Origin: Ricinus communis | Taxonomy: Eukaryota; Streptophyta; Magnoliopsida; Malpighiales; Euphorbiaceae | Length of the DNA: 64,000 bases | Assembly: GCF_019578655.1 (NCBI RefSeq) | Contig: NC_063258.1 | Span: forward strand, 17,240,802 to 17,304,801 | Direction: 5' to 3' | Shown: in pieces, positions 43,437-55,698 of the stretch | Numbering within the stretch: position 1 is the stretch's first letter | Layout: the number at the start of each line of letters is the position of its first letter | The notes under the pieces: model-generated | What the model saw: only the letters and a program-made list of their open reading frames with translations | What the model was told of the DNA's origin: nothing | Database searches by the model: none | Position numbers and translations under genes: made by a program

Positions 43437-43858
43437 CAACACCTATGTTCTTATATTGTTCATTTCTTTTGTGCCTCTCTTTCTAATCTCTGTCTAATAT
43501 GATGGTGTGGTTTTATTTGGGGTGCATAAACACAGCTGCTAAGTTAAAGCATGTGAAAGCGGCAATCATAGGCATTGAACTTGAACAAATGCGAAGGAAG
43601 AAAATTAGTTGATCGAGTATTGATATCATTTTCCAAATGATCGCAGATGAATCTTCTAAAGGAAAGAGGGGTTCAAACTATAAATACTGCATGCAACTCA
43701 ATACTTAGGCAAGTTAGCATGTTATTTCAGTGTTCTACCTTGCGAGAAATCAAGTTATGGTTCTTTCGAGAATTTGGAAACCTATTAACACTTGTGCTAG
43801 TGAACATAGACTTATCGCTCATATCCTTTCATTCTTTTGTCTTCTTTATCTGCCCTTG
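43437..43858 (-). repeat. R1 fragment, reverse
   Basis: Reverse R1 with an internal deletion near 43,672 (ggaaagaggg joined to gttcaaactataaatactgc). It ends in CCTTG (43,854-43,858), the duplication of the next element. Confidence 0.72.
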
Positions 43859-44703
43859 TGATATGGAACCTTATGAGTAAGCTTGAGAACTCCTTTTGAA
43901 TTGTGGACAACCAACACATTAACATGAAAACCCCAAGAACCAATTTGGTTCAACCCCTAAGAAAGGTTAGAAAATAGATTTCTTAGGAAGATGATCAAGA
44001 ATTAGAATTTAGAAAACTTGTTCCTAAATCCCAATAGCGAAACACTCCACAATAAGATGGTCAATCTACTTGAATGTTTCTTAAGCACGCATTCTACATA
44101 AGAACACAAATACAAAGCAAACAAATTTAAGGTTTAATAACCAATTATCATTCAAATTCAACTTCTACTTAATTTTATTACATAAAAATTCGTACTAGCC
44201 TTATATAGGCCTTAGAAAACCTTAAATCTTAACTAATAAGAATTTAAATCTCATTTAGGATAAAGATAACCTTCCTAATTAAAAGAGATAACTTAAACAA
44301 AGTCCTAATAACATTAAAATACATATGTGGCTGCTCAAAATAAGCCATAAAATCCTAATTTACATAAGTCATATAGATGGGCCTAATAACATAAGCCAAG
44401 TTAGGAATCCTAATTTAATGATCCTTCAACTTAAATCCTATTCTTCAAGCCTTGATATGTCCTTAGCCTAAATGTCTTGGATAAGCTTATTGACTTGTAA
44501 TTTGAATCGAACTAGTACTCCTAGTTGAATTAGGAATTCTTTTATTGCTTGAACTCCTAATCTCATCAGGACTCCTTGCAGGACTAGGATTCCTAATTGA
44601 GTTAGGACTCCTTATTAGATTAGGATTCCTTGAGTTAGTAGGATTGGCATCATCAGGACTCCTTATTGGAGTATGATTTGTTGTGCTAGTTTGGTTCATA
44701 TCA
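43859..44703 (-). mobile_element. LTR-1 element 3' LTR
   Basis: 845 bp in reverse, start at 44,703 (...ggttcatatca) and end at 43,859. The motif array lies at 44,508-44,680. The polypurine tract on the reverse strand (aaaaaaaggggtaa) is at 44,704-44,717. Confidence 0.88.
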
Positions 44704-45629
44704 TTACCCCTTTTTTTGAAAAGATTCGTCCTTGAACCTTGGCCGAAGGTTGTGAAAGAAGCAAACATGTAATCTCCAAGAATAATACTAACTCATTATC
44801 AACCTACAGATCTTTCAAAAAAATTGTTAGAGGAACTTTAGAATAAATAATACTTTCAATGCCAATAAACTCAACATGTTCATTTGGCTCAATGGCATCA
44901 AGCAAAACATCTTCATTCTTCATCAGCTCAACTTTTGCTTTATATTCAACAATGATCTTTTCATCTTCAGTTTTATTCAAAAGTTGGAAATCATTGTCTT
45001 TTTCACCATCTTCATTAATCATATCTTCAGAATCTTCATTGACTTTAATACAGTATTGTAACTCCTCTATGGCATCAATCTTCTTGTTTTCACTCTCTAA
45101 AACACTTTTTTTATTTTCACTCTCCAAAGCACTCATTTTATTTTCCATCTCTTTCTTTTCGACCTTTACTCTCATTCCTTCCATTTTGCATTGGTCTTCA
45201 TACTCTTCTTTTATTGAAAGTGGTGCAAGTATAGTCTTTCTTCCATCCTTGGTGAATGAATACCTATTGAGGTACCCATCCTGCATCGCCCTCATATCAA
45301 ATTGCCATGGTCTCCCAAGAAAAATATAACTAGCATGCATAAGTACTACATTGCACAACACCTCATCCTGATATTTACCAATAGAAAAGGAAATAATTGC
45401 TTGTCGGTTTACCTTAACCTCACCAAAATCAGTATGGTATGGTAGGCAGCCCCAATCTACTAATTGAGAGAGTACTTACAACATTAGTGCAACTGCCACT
45501 ATCAATAATCACATTACACGCCTTGCCTTGTACATGATATCTTGTGTGAAACAAGTTGTCCCTTTGTTTCTCATGGCAATCTTTTTTATAAGACATCTCT
45601 CCCACACAACTCATAGGTTTAATGCCCAA
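44704..45629 (-). pseudogene. Protease, linker and polyprotein end of the deleted element
   Basis: On the reverse strand the first frame (45,429-45,629) has the aspartic protease active site at residues 43-45 (VIIDSGSCTNVVS). A frame change follows. The next frame (44,804-45,361, 185 codons) contains the protease C-terminal block FLGRPWQFD and RYSFTKDGRKTILAPL, then a Lys/Glu-rich stretch with three MSALESENKK-like repeats likely to form a coiled coil. The linker EHVEFIGIESIIYSKVPL follows, and after a stop the polyprotein end GSRTNLFKKRGND. The polymerase and integrase domains that should lie between are deleted. Confidence 0.85.
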
Positions 45630-45974
45630 AACAAATCAGAATTAAAACGACACAACAAGTATAAGAAAATAATGAATAAGATTAAGTCTAAACACAATAA
45701 GACATATAAGAACGAGATGTAATGAAGAATTACTAGCTTAATGAACGAATAAATGAAAAAGCACAGAAAAATAAATATTCTTTAAATTTTTTTTATGATA
45801 ACTAACAAAGGTCAAATCTGATTTGATAGAAAACATATTCAAAATAAAAGACAAACAAAGAACAATAATATGAACCGAATTAAAAGAAAGAACAAAAGAA
45901 CACAAAAAATCAAAATTGACTAATGAAAATATGAAAGGATAAAACCTTACCTAGAGCCAAATTCTGATACTAAA
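45630..45974 (-). other. Leader and primer-binding site of the deleted element
   Basis: Next to the 5' LTR the reverse strand reads tttagtatcagaatttggc (45,956-45,974), close to the initiator-tRNA-Met-type primer site tggtatcagagc. The rest is A-rich untranslated leader, similar to 51,341-51,833. Confidence 0.7.
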
Positions 45975-46882
45975 TATTATGGAACCTCCATGAATAAGCT
46001 TGAGAACCCCTTTAGAATTACGTACACCCAACACATTAACATGAAAACCCCAAGAACCAATTCGGTTCAACCCCTAAGAAAGGACAGAAAATAGATTTCT
46101 TAGAAAGATGATCAAGAATTAGAATTTAGAAAACTTATTCCTAAATCCCAATATCGAAACACTCCACAATAAGATGATCAATCTACTTGAATGTTTCTTA
46201 AGCATGCATTCTTCACAAGAACACAAAGACAAAGCAAATAGCTTTAAGGTTTCATAACCAATTATCATTAAAATTCAACTTCTACATAAAAATTCGTACC
46301 AGCCTTATATAGGCCTTAGAAAACCCTAAATCTTAACTAGTAAGTATTTAAATCTCATCTAGTATAAAGATAACCTTCCCAAATAAAAGAGATAACATAA
46401 ACAAAGTCTTAATTAGGTCAAAATACATGTGTAGCCGCCCAAAATAAGCCATAAGATCCTAATTTATATAAGTCATATAGATGGGCCTCAAAATATAAGC
46501 CAAGTAGGCCCAAAGTCTTCATATGCTATATTCAACTTCTTTGGTCTTTTTAAGCCCAATTAGATTCATTCAAGCCCAATAAACTAATTTACATAAACGA
46601 GCCTTAAACTTAAATCCAATTCTTCAAGCCTTGATGTGTTCTTAGCCCAAATGTCTTAGATAAGCTCATTGACTTCTAATTTGGATCGAACTAGGGCTTC
46701 TATTTGAATTAGGATTCCTTTTGTTGCTTGAACTCCTAATATCATCAGGAGTCCTGACAGGATTAGGATTTCTAGTTGAGCCAAGACTCCTTATTGGATT
46801 ATGATTCCTTGTGCTAGTAGGATTTGCATCATCAAGACTCCTTATTGGAGTATGATTCGTTGTGCTAGTTTGGTTTGTATCA
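45975..46882 (-). mobile_element. LTR-1 element 5' LTR
   Basis: 908 bp in reverse, start at 46,882 (tggtttgtatca), motif array at about 46,690-46,860, TATA box at 46,304. The end next to the primer site has one or two mutations (tattatggaacc for tgatatggaacc). Confidence 0.88.
46304..46312 (-). promoter_or_regulatory. TATA box of LTR-1
   Basis: On the reverse strand ctatataag within taaggcctatataaggct. It is conserved with the 3' LTR (near 44,190) and lies about 570 bases from the LTR start. Confidence 0.55.
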
Positions 46883-49800
46883 CCTTGTGTTTCAATAAAT
46901 TCAATTTGATTCTTACGCTTAGTTGTATAGAAGAGAACAAAGAACTTGTGGTTCTTTTCCTTCTCGGATTTGAAATTTTACCTATTTTCTCATTCTGTTA
47001 GTTTGTTTTGTGCCTCTCTTTCTAATCTCTATCCAATATGATAGTTTTGTTTTATTTAGGGAGCATAAACACATGTTGAGTGAAAGATCATGGAAGCAGT
47101 AATCATAGGCACCTATCCAATGCTTGGACAAATGCGAAGAAAGAAAATTAGTTGATCACGTATTGATATTATTCTCCAAATGATCACGGATGAGTCTTCT
47201 AGAGGATAGAGTGAATAGCGAGAATCGAGGCACGCCCAATATTCCGATTCAGGATTTACACCATTAGAATCTCCACCATACCTTTTTCCTCTAGGCACGA
47301 TGACTTTTGATGACATAAGGATTGCCGTAAAGAATCATGACAACTCAATTGATAAGCTTGACCGATAGCATTGGAGCTTAGCTTGATGATCAAACAAGAT
47401 GAGACGTAAATCCACACTCGTAAGAATAAAATAATATTTTCTTTATTAATCCAAGTGTAATACAAGCGGCAATGTGAGCAGTTGGATGTTTGGCACATAT
47501 AATGAATTAATTTAGGTTAGAGTATTATTAGGTAGGCCTAGGCAAATTTTTCCTTATTTTTGTTAAGCTGGCTCATAAAATTTGGGACTGGAAGAGTTGT
47601 TGACCAGTCAACTACTCTCTCGTATTATAAAAATCACATGCAATTGAATACTTGAGGGTAGTAAGCATATTATTTGAGTTTTGTACCTTGCAGAAAATTA
47701 AGATATGGGTTCTTTCAAGAACTTTGTGGACTTATCAAGACTCGCTCTAGTGAACATAAACTTATCATTTATGTCCTTCATTTCTTTTGTGTTCTTTATC
47801 GACATAAGTTTTATGATTTCTTTCCTTATTAGATCTGAAATCCCACCTAAGTTTTCATTTTGTTTATTTCTTTTGTTCCACTATATCAAATATCTGTCTA
47901 GTTTGGTGTTTGCTTTTATTTGGCGAGCACAAATATGAGTGTTAATTGAAAGCGCATGGCAGCGGCAATCATAGGCACCAATACAATGCTTGGAAAAATG
48001 TGAAAAAAGAAAATTAATTGATCGAGTATCAATATCGTCCTCAAAATGAGCGGCAATCATGGGAATGCAATTAACAAGCTTGACTGGTGGCTTAGAGCAT
48101 GACTTGATGATCTTGCAGGACGAGACACAAATCCATATGCATAAGGGAGAAATCATGTTGCTTTCGATGTATCCAAGCGGCAATGTGTGTGTTCTGATTT
48201 TTGGGATGCATTTAATTATGTAAACTAGGCTTGGGTGTTACTAGGTATGTCCACACAAATCTTTTCTTTTTTTTTATTCTAACTCAGAAAATTTAGGACT
48301 GTGAGAGTTGTTGACCAGTCAACTCCTCTTATTTAGTATGATAATTTGGTTTTATTTAGGGAGCATAAAGATCACTATTGAGAGAAAGCACAAGGAAGCG
48401 GCAATTAGTTGAAGAAAGAAAATTAGTTGATCGATTATTGATTTCATTCTCTAAATTATCACAGATGAATCTTCTGAAGGAAAGAGGGAACGATAAGAAT
48501 CGAGACACGCTCCAATATTTCGATTTAAGATTTGCACCATTGGGATCTCCATCATTCCATATTACTCTAGGCTTGAGGGCTTCCGATGGCACAAGGATTA
48601 GCATAAGGAATCATAGGAATGCAATTGACAAGCTGGACCAGTAGCATTGGGCCGTGACTTGATTATCTAGCAAGATGAGACTCAAATACACACGCGTAAG
48701 GGAGAAATCATATTGCTTTCGATTAATCCAAGCTGGAATCTATGTGTTTTGATGTTTAGGACGCATATAATTATGTAATTTGGGCTGGGGTGTTATTAAG
48801 TATGCCCACACAATTTTTTCCTTGTTTTTGTTATTCTAGCTTAGAAAATTTGAGAATGCGAGAGTTGTTGACCAGTCAATTCCTCTTTGTCTAGTATGAT
48901 GGTTTGATTTTATTTGGGGAGCATAAACACCACTATTGAGACAAAGAGCATGGAAGCGGCAATTGTAGGCACCGATGCAATGCTTGGACGAATGCGAAGA
49001 AAGAAAATTAGTTGATCCAGTGTTGAATTTTCTAGAGGAAAAAAGGAACAACGAGAATCAAGACATGCCCCAATATTTCGATGACATAATGATTGGCATA
49101 AGGAATCATGAAAAAGCAATTGACAAGCTTGACTAATAGCATTGGGGCTGACTTGATTATCTAGCAAGACGAGACGTAAATCCACATGCATAAAGTAGAA
49201 ATCATGTTGCTTTTGATTAATCCAAGCGAGAATGTGCATGTTACAATGTTTGGGATGCATATAGTGATGTAATTTGGGCTGAAGTGTTAATAGATATGCC
49301 CTTCCTTCATATCGTTAAGCTGGACCATAAAATTCGGGACTATGAGAGTTGTTAACCAATCAACTCCTCTTTGGTTCTTCATTTGATTAGAGTTTATTCA
49401 TTACTCTTTATTTATTTAGTTATATTTAGCTTTTAGTTTCTTCTTCTTAGAGAATGAAGACTTACGCACTATAAAAACCGCATGCAGCTGAATACTTGAG
49501 GCTAGTGAGCATATTTTTTTACTTTTCTACCTTCTAGAAAATCAAGTTATAGTTTCTTTCAAGATCTTTGCAGAATTATCAAGACTCGTGCTAGCGAACA
49601 TAGTCACTCACGTCCTTCCTTTTTTTGTGTTCTTCATATACCCTTGTGTTTAAAACAATTCGATTTGATCCTTTCGATTAGCCATATGAAAGGGAATAAA
49701 GCACTTATGATTTCTTTCCTTATCGGGACCGAAATCCTACATATGTCTCATTTTGTTCGTTTCTTTTATGCCACTCTTTCTAATCTCTGTCTAGTTTGAT

Positions 49801-50553
49801 GGTTTAGTTTTATTTGGTGAGCATAAACACGAGTGTTGATTGAAAGTTCCTAGAAGCCGTAATCATAGGCACCGATATGATGCTTGGACAAATGTGAAGA
49901 AAGAAAATTAGTTGATCGAGTATTGATACATCTTCAGAATAATCATGGATGAATGTTTTAGAGGAAAGAAGGAATGATGAGAAATGAGGCACGCCCCAAT
50001 ATGCCGATTAAGCATTTTCACCATTGGGATCTCCATCGTTCCATGTTCGTCTAGGCATGAGGACTCTTGATGACATAAAGATTGGTGTAAGGAATTATGG
50101 GAATAGAATTGACAAGCTTGATCGATGGCATTTTGGCGTGACTTGATGATCTAGTAGGATGAGACGCAAATCCACATGCGTAATAGAGAAATCATGTTGC
50201 TTTCTATTAATCTAACTGGGAATGTGTGCATTTTGATGTTTGTGATGCATATAATTATCTAATTTGGACCGATGTGTTATTAGGTATGCCCACACAAATT
50301 TTCATAATCTTATTTTCGTTATTGTGACTTAGAGAATTTAGGACTACGAGAGTTGTTAACCAGTCAACTCCTCTTTGTCTAGTATGATGGTTTGATTTTA
50401 TTTGGGGAGCATAAACATGACTGTTGAAGGAAAGCTCATGGAAGCGGCAACCATAGGCACTAATCCAATACTTGGATGAATGCGAAGAAAGAAAATTAGT
50501 TGATTGAGTATTAATATCTTTCTTCGAATGATCACAAATAAATCTTATGGAGG
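46883..50553 (-). repeat. R1 tandem array, reverse, long and short monomers
   Basis: The longest uninterrupted R1 array. The landmark ending agaaagaaaattagttgatc recurs near 47,150, 48,015, 48,425, 49,015, 49,915 and 50,500. Spacings are thus about 0.86, 0.41, 0.59, 0.90 and 0.58 kb. Three joints (48,330, 48,888 and 50,375) fuse caactcctctt directly to tagtatgat, deleting about 0.4 kb, whereas the joints near 47,620 and 49,370 keep that part. Long and short forms therefore alternate. Confidence 0.8.
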
Positions 50554-51340
50554 TGATATGGACCAACCTAGGAATGGGCATGGAAAGCTTGAAGATGGTG
50601 GACAAGAGTTGCTAGATCAAGGCCGGAAAGAGAATGCTAAGGATCTTGAACAATATGGATATAGAGTATAAGATCAAGTCTAATAGGCCAAGGATTCAAA
50701 AGCCTTGCCACAAGGCCCTATGACTAGATCAACAGCTAAGAAGTATCAAGAGGCCTTAACAAAGCAAATCCAAGGCTTAGCATTCCACATGTGGGCGGAT
50801 CAAGTAGATTATTTGAGACAAGATAGTATGGATCACATCTCTTTTAATATATTACAAGTCCAAGTTCAAGATGAGTTAGTTCTATAAGCCACACTTGGGC
50901 TTTAGTTTAAGCTTGTTATTTGGGCCTATTTAGCTTATACTTAAATAAGGCCCATACGCATGACTTGATTTAGTTTAGGATTTTCTTTAGTTGCTACGGG
51001 CGGCTACTTATATGTTTTAGCTTAATTAGGAATTGTCTTTAGTTATCTTTAAATTAGGAAGATTATCTTTATCCTTTTGAGATATGTTTTGAGGCTTATA
51101 AAGCCTAAACAAGTTTGTTTGTAGAATTTAACTTTTATTAATAATAGTTCAAATATTTTTCCTTTCAAAGTTCTTGCTTTGAACCTTGTGTTCTTGAGTG
51201 AATGCAATCAAACTTATCAAATCATTTAAAAGTTCATCATTGAAATCTTGACGCGATTGTCTTTCTATCTTCTTTGGCTTAGATTAGAATTATAAAAATT
51301 TCACTGACACTTTTCATAATAATCATCATTCTTTCTTCCC
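50554..51340 (+). mobile_element. LTR-6 copy
   Basis: Starts TGATATGGACC inside R1. The region 50,705-50,887 is open and encodes GPMTRSTAKKYQEALTKQ, the polyprotein-end motif that several of these LTRs carry. It is followed by AT-rich U3/R/U5-like sequence with cctttcaaagttcttg. I cannot fix the 3' end, which I place between 51,300 and 51,345, and no duplication was found. Confidence 0.6.
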
Positions 51341-51833
51341 GACAATCTATCACAAGATTGATAAAGAAGATCTTGATGCCCTCTAGCAAGCTCTTCTTAA
51401 AAAAACATCTCTCACACACACAATCTGATGTGTTTAACACTCAAAGTAAAGATATTTACACTTGTGTTTTACTCAATTAGGCTTATACCCTCTAATAAGC
51501 TCACCACTTGCCTTTTACCACTCAATCTCTATTCTTTGGCACTTATAAAGGCTAAAATAACCAAATACCAAACAACCAAAATTGTAATAACTTAATAACG
51601 AATGAATCAAAATTTAGGAAATACAAGAACACGAACTAAGAAAATGAAACTAGACTTAATGAACAAGATTAAGTCTAAACACAATAAAACACACAAGAAT
51701 AAGATGAACTAACAAAAAGTAAGCTTGATGAGCAAATTAAGCGAAAAGGACATATTTGGTTTCTATAGAATAAAGAATGTATTTAACATAAAGGATATAT
51801 ACTTGGTTCATGAGCCAAAGATCTGATACTAAA
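51341..51833 (-). other. Leader and primer-binding site of an LTR-2 element
   Basis: Beside the LTR-2 at 51,834 the reverse strand reads tttagtatcagatctttggctc, an initiator-tRNA-Met-type primer site. Further left the A-rich sequence (aagattaagtctaaacacaat) matches the leader at 45,660-45,700. No gag follows; the segment meets LTR-6. Confidence 0.65.
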
Positions 51834-52683
51834 TGATACAAACGTGGCTAACTTGTGCCAAACCCATATTCAATGTTGATGTCTTCACCAAAAATTATTC
51901 ACCTAATCAAGCAAAGAAACTCTAACTTCCAACAAGACCCTTAAATAACTTGTGCTTAAGAACCTTAATTATAAAGAATTAGAGGTTGTTTAACATAAAT
52001 AAAAGTTTAGATTAAACTAAGTTTGTAAAATACCAAGCCTTCACTTGATAAAATCACTAAAGTTCATAAAGAACAAAAGAAGAGAATTAACTCCAAAATA
52101 ATTAATATTCAACAACCCCCTTTACATAGCTTATATAGGCCTTAAAAAAACGTAGTTCTATAATGATAAGGAAACAAATAATAATAAAACTAGGAATAGA
52201 ACTCCTAAACTAAAAGGTTAACTTAAAACAAGACTCCTAACTATTAAAAGACTTCTTTAAACAAACGAAAACAACTAAAATTCGTCCAACCCATGTCTAT
52301 ATAATAAACATGACAATTGTGCTTAAACAACATGTGATATGCAGCCTATTCTTGAGTATTGCACTCCAAATAGCTTGACTTGTTTATTTTAGGCTTATCT
52401 TGACTTCCTTATGCCTCCATATGTTAGATTAAGTTGATAAGAGTATCTTGAGGCCCATTGTTTTGTTTAAAATCAATTTCACTTGGACTTTGAATCTGAC
52501 TAGGACTCCTAGTAGAAATAGGATTCCTTTTATCGCCTGAACTCCTAATTTCATCAGGACTCCTTGCTAGATTAGGATTCCTAATGGAATTAGTATTTCT
52601 TGTTAAAGTATGATTCCTTGAACAAGTAGGATTTCCATCATTAAAATTCCTTATTGAAGTAGAATTCCTATAGGTTCTTATTA
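51834..52683 (-). mobile_element. LTR-2 copy, reverse, complete
   Basis: 850 bp, start in reverse at 52,683 (ggttcttatta, one base from TGATAAGAACC) and end at 51,834 (reverse of gtttgtatca). The motif array is at 52,495-52,670 and the TATA region near 52,135. It is the inverted-duplication partner of 2,122-2,958 and shares its R1 junction, but lacks the 160-bp insertion. Confidence 0.82.
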
Positions 52684-52999
52684 ATAAGCACCGATCTAAT
52701 GCTTGTACAAATGCAAAGAAAGACAATTACTTGATCGAGTATTAGTATTATTATCCTAATGATCGCAGATGAATATTTTATAGGAAAGAAGGAACAATGA
52801 GAGTTGAGGCACACACAAATATTCTGATTCAAGATTTTTACCATTAGGATCTCCATTGTTTCTTATTACTCTAGGCCCAATGATTGTTGATGATACAAGG
52901 ATTGGTATAAGGAATCATCGGAACGCAATTGACAAGCTTGACCGGTAGCATTGAGGCTTAGCTTGATGATCAAGTAGGGCGATATGTAAATCCACACTC
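52684..52999 (-). repeat. R1 fragment, reverse
   Basis: Inverse counterpart of 1,801-2,121, with the same ends. Confidence 0.75.
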
Positions 53000-53265
53000 G
53001 TACACTCCAAAAGAAGATGATTAATCTACTTGAATATTTTTTAAGCCTGCATTCTACACAAGAACACAAAGACAAAAGCAAAATAACTTTTAGGTTTAAC
53101 AACCAATTATCATTCAAATTCAACTTAATTCTATACATTAAAATTTGTACTAGCCTTATGTAGGCCTTAACTAATAACAATTTATATCCCATCTAGGATA
53201 AAGATAACCTTCCCAAGTAAAAGAGATAACTAAAACAAAATCCTAATTAGGTTAAAGTACTTGTC
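53000..53265 (-). mobile_element. LTR-1 fragment, reverse
   Basis: Inverse counterpart of 1,545-1,800, joined to R1 at the same points. Confidence 0.7.
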
Positions 53266-53390
53266 ACTCATACACTCATATCCTTCCTTTTTTTATGTTC
53301 TTTGTCTATCCTTGTGATTAAATCAATTTGATTTGATCCTTAAGCTTAGTCATATGGAATAGAACAAAGAACTTATGATTTCTTTTCTTA
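53266..53390 (-). repeat. R1 fragment, reverse
   Basis: Inverse counterpart of 1,414-1,544. Confidence 0.7.
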
Positions 53391-53704
53391 ACGAATTGAT
53401 CAATATGAATATCGAGAGTGGATGGTTGATCGCCCCCCTTATCTTGGAGTGGTCTTTCTTTCTTCTCAAGTAGTGTAGCTGAGCGAACATTTTCAAAATT
53501 GGTTAGGAATGTCATATCATAATTACTCCCTTGAGAGTGAGATTTGTTCAATATGCAAGTGGTCTATGGAATCATATCAATTTCTAAAGAGATATTAGAA
53601 GGGCAAGACATGCACAACCTCATAAAAGAATGCGGGTTGTTGAGAGGTTCCATATTGCTGAGCCGGCAAAAGCGAACCTGAGAGTTTGGCGACACGAGAT
53701 CAAA
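53391..53704. other. Unclassified segment, arm 2 of the inverted pair
   Basis: Reverse-complement relative of 1,100-1,413. The forward strand here reads through KEILEGQDMHNLIKECGLLRGS-type sequence without the stop seen in copy 1. The open stretch is short and no start or splice sites are evident. Confidence 0.6.
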
Positions 53705-54976
53705 ATCCTACATATGTTCTTATTTTATTTATATATTTTGTGACTCTCTTTCTAACCTCTATCTAGTAAGATGGTTTGGTTTTATTTGGGGAGCATAAAC
53801 ATGAGTGTTGAGTGAAAGCGCATGGAAGCAGCAATCATATGCACTTATCCAATGCTTAGACAAATGTGAAGAAAGGAGATTAGTGGATCGTGTATTGATA
53901 TCATTCTTCGAATGATCGCAAATGAATCTTCTAGAGGAAAGAGGGAACAACAAGAATTGAGGCATGCCCAATATTCCATTTTAGGATTTGCACCATTAGA
54001 ATCTCCATCATTCCTTATTCCTCTAGGCATGAAGATATTTGATGACACAAGGATTGGCGTAAGGAATCATAGGAACTCAATTGACAAGCTTGACTAGTGG
54101 CCTTGGGACTTAGCTTGATAATCAAGCAGGAAGATACGTAAATCCACTCGCATAAGGGAGAAATCATGTTATTTTTTTATTAATTCAGCGTAATACAAGC
54201 TGTAATATGAGCATTTTGATGTTTGGGACGCATATAATGAAGTATTTTGGGTCGAAGTATTATTAATACGTCCACACAAATTTCCCTTTGTTTTTGTTAA
54301 GTTGGCTCATAGAATTTGGGACTAGAAGAGTTGCTGACCAGTTAACTACTCTCTCGTACTACAAAACTCGCATGCAACTGAATACTTGAGGGTAGTAAGC
54401 ATATTATTTGAGTTTTCTACCTTGCAGAAAATCAAGATATAGGTTCTTTCAGTAACTTTGTGAATTTATGAAGACTCATTCTAGCGAACATAGACTTATC
54501 GCTAACATCCTTCCTTTCTTTTGTGTTCTTTGTCGAGCCTTGCGTTTAAGTCAATTCGATTTGATCCTTTCGCTTAGCCGTATGGAAGAGAATAAAGAAC
54601 TTGTTGTTTCTTTCCTTATCAGATATGAAATCCCACCTATGTTCTCATTTTTTCGCTTCTTTTTTTCCACTCCATCTAATCTCTGTCTAGTTTGGTGGTT
54701 TGGTTTTATTTGGTGAGCATAAATACGAGTGTTAATTGAAAGCACATAGAAGTGGCAATCACAAGCACCGATACAGTGCTTGGACAAATGTGAATGAAGA
54801 AAACTAGTTTATCAAGTATTGATATCATTCTCAAATTGAGCGTGAAAAATTTTTTGGAGGAAAGAGTTAACGCCGAGGATTGAGGCACGCCCCAATATTC
54901 CAAATCATGATGTGCACCATTGGAATCTCTATCGTTCCATGTTCCTCTAGGCATGAGGACTCCTAGTGATCGAAGG
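53705..54976 (-). repeat. R1 block, reverse
   Basis: Inverse counterpart of 1-1,099, continuing beyond what the left end of the window shows. Landmarks lie near 53,870 and 54,800. It is cut at tagtgatcgaagg by the next element. Confidence 0.75.
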
Positions 54977-55686
54977 TGATATAACCCTAGACAATCTATT
55001 AAATAGAACCAATATCGATCCATTTTAAAGATCTATCAAGAACAAGATAAAGGATATGCAACTAAGAATTCACAACAATGTATTCAAGAGACCCTTAGCT
55101 ATTAATGAACAATCAACAAAGTTACAATGTTCACAACAATAAGTATTCGCAAGAACTTAGAAAGAGAACACTCTCAAGCATCAAATTGTAATCAAAGTTA
55201 AAGTCTTACAAGATGATAACCCTTAAGTATTTATAGTGAATACTTAGAGTTTAAACAAACTAATGAATGTTGTGCCGAATGCAAAGGGCAGCCCAGACTT
55301 AGAATTAATCTATTAAATATAACTAGAGCCCAAACTAAATAAGTAATGAAAAAGGCCCAAAGAAATATAGTTTTAAGGTAATAATACACTCAAGGGCCAA
55401 AATACATAAGAAGTTAAATAAGGAGTAATTTCGGTGCAAAGGGAAATTAATAAGCAGTCAAGCTTCTTCAAGCCCATTCTCATTAACTTGATTCATCAAG
55501 ACACAATATAGCTCATTGGGCTTGTTTGAGGCTTGTTCTTCCATAATATGAGTTGTCACCAAGGCTTGAGCAAATAAGGCCATTGCATCCTTAATCTTCT
55601 TAGCTCTTGCTCTTGTGATTAGACCACTCCATGTATATAGAGGATCTTGCTCAGATGGGTTTGTAGGAGCACTATGATTTCCATCA
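54977..55686 (-). mobile_element. Element Z 3' LTR
   Basis: 710 bp in reverse, from TGATGGAAATC at 55,686 to ...gttatatca at 54,977. The polyprotein frame runs into it (SGLITRARAKKIKDAM). On the reverse strand the tract ggaaggaaggaa (55,687-55,698) is the polypurine tract. Confidence 0.8.
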
Positions 55687-55698
55687 TTCCTTCCTTCC

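Larger units (their letters stand above)
43859..46882 (-). mobile_element. Internally deleted LTR-1 element (3,024 bp)
   Basis: Both LTRs are present (43,859-44,703 and 45,975-46,882). Outer ends are TGATATGGAACC and GGTTTGTATCA, and 5-bp duplications CCTTG lie at 43,854-43,858 and 46,883-46,887 within R1. The internal 1,271 bp keeps primer site, leader, part of the protease, the post-protease linker and the polyprotein C-terminus. Most of gag, RT, RNase H and integrase are absent. The LTR-1 family is defined from this copy. Confidence 0.9.
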
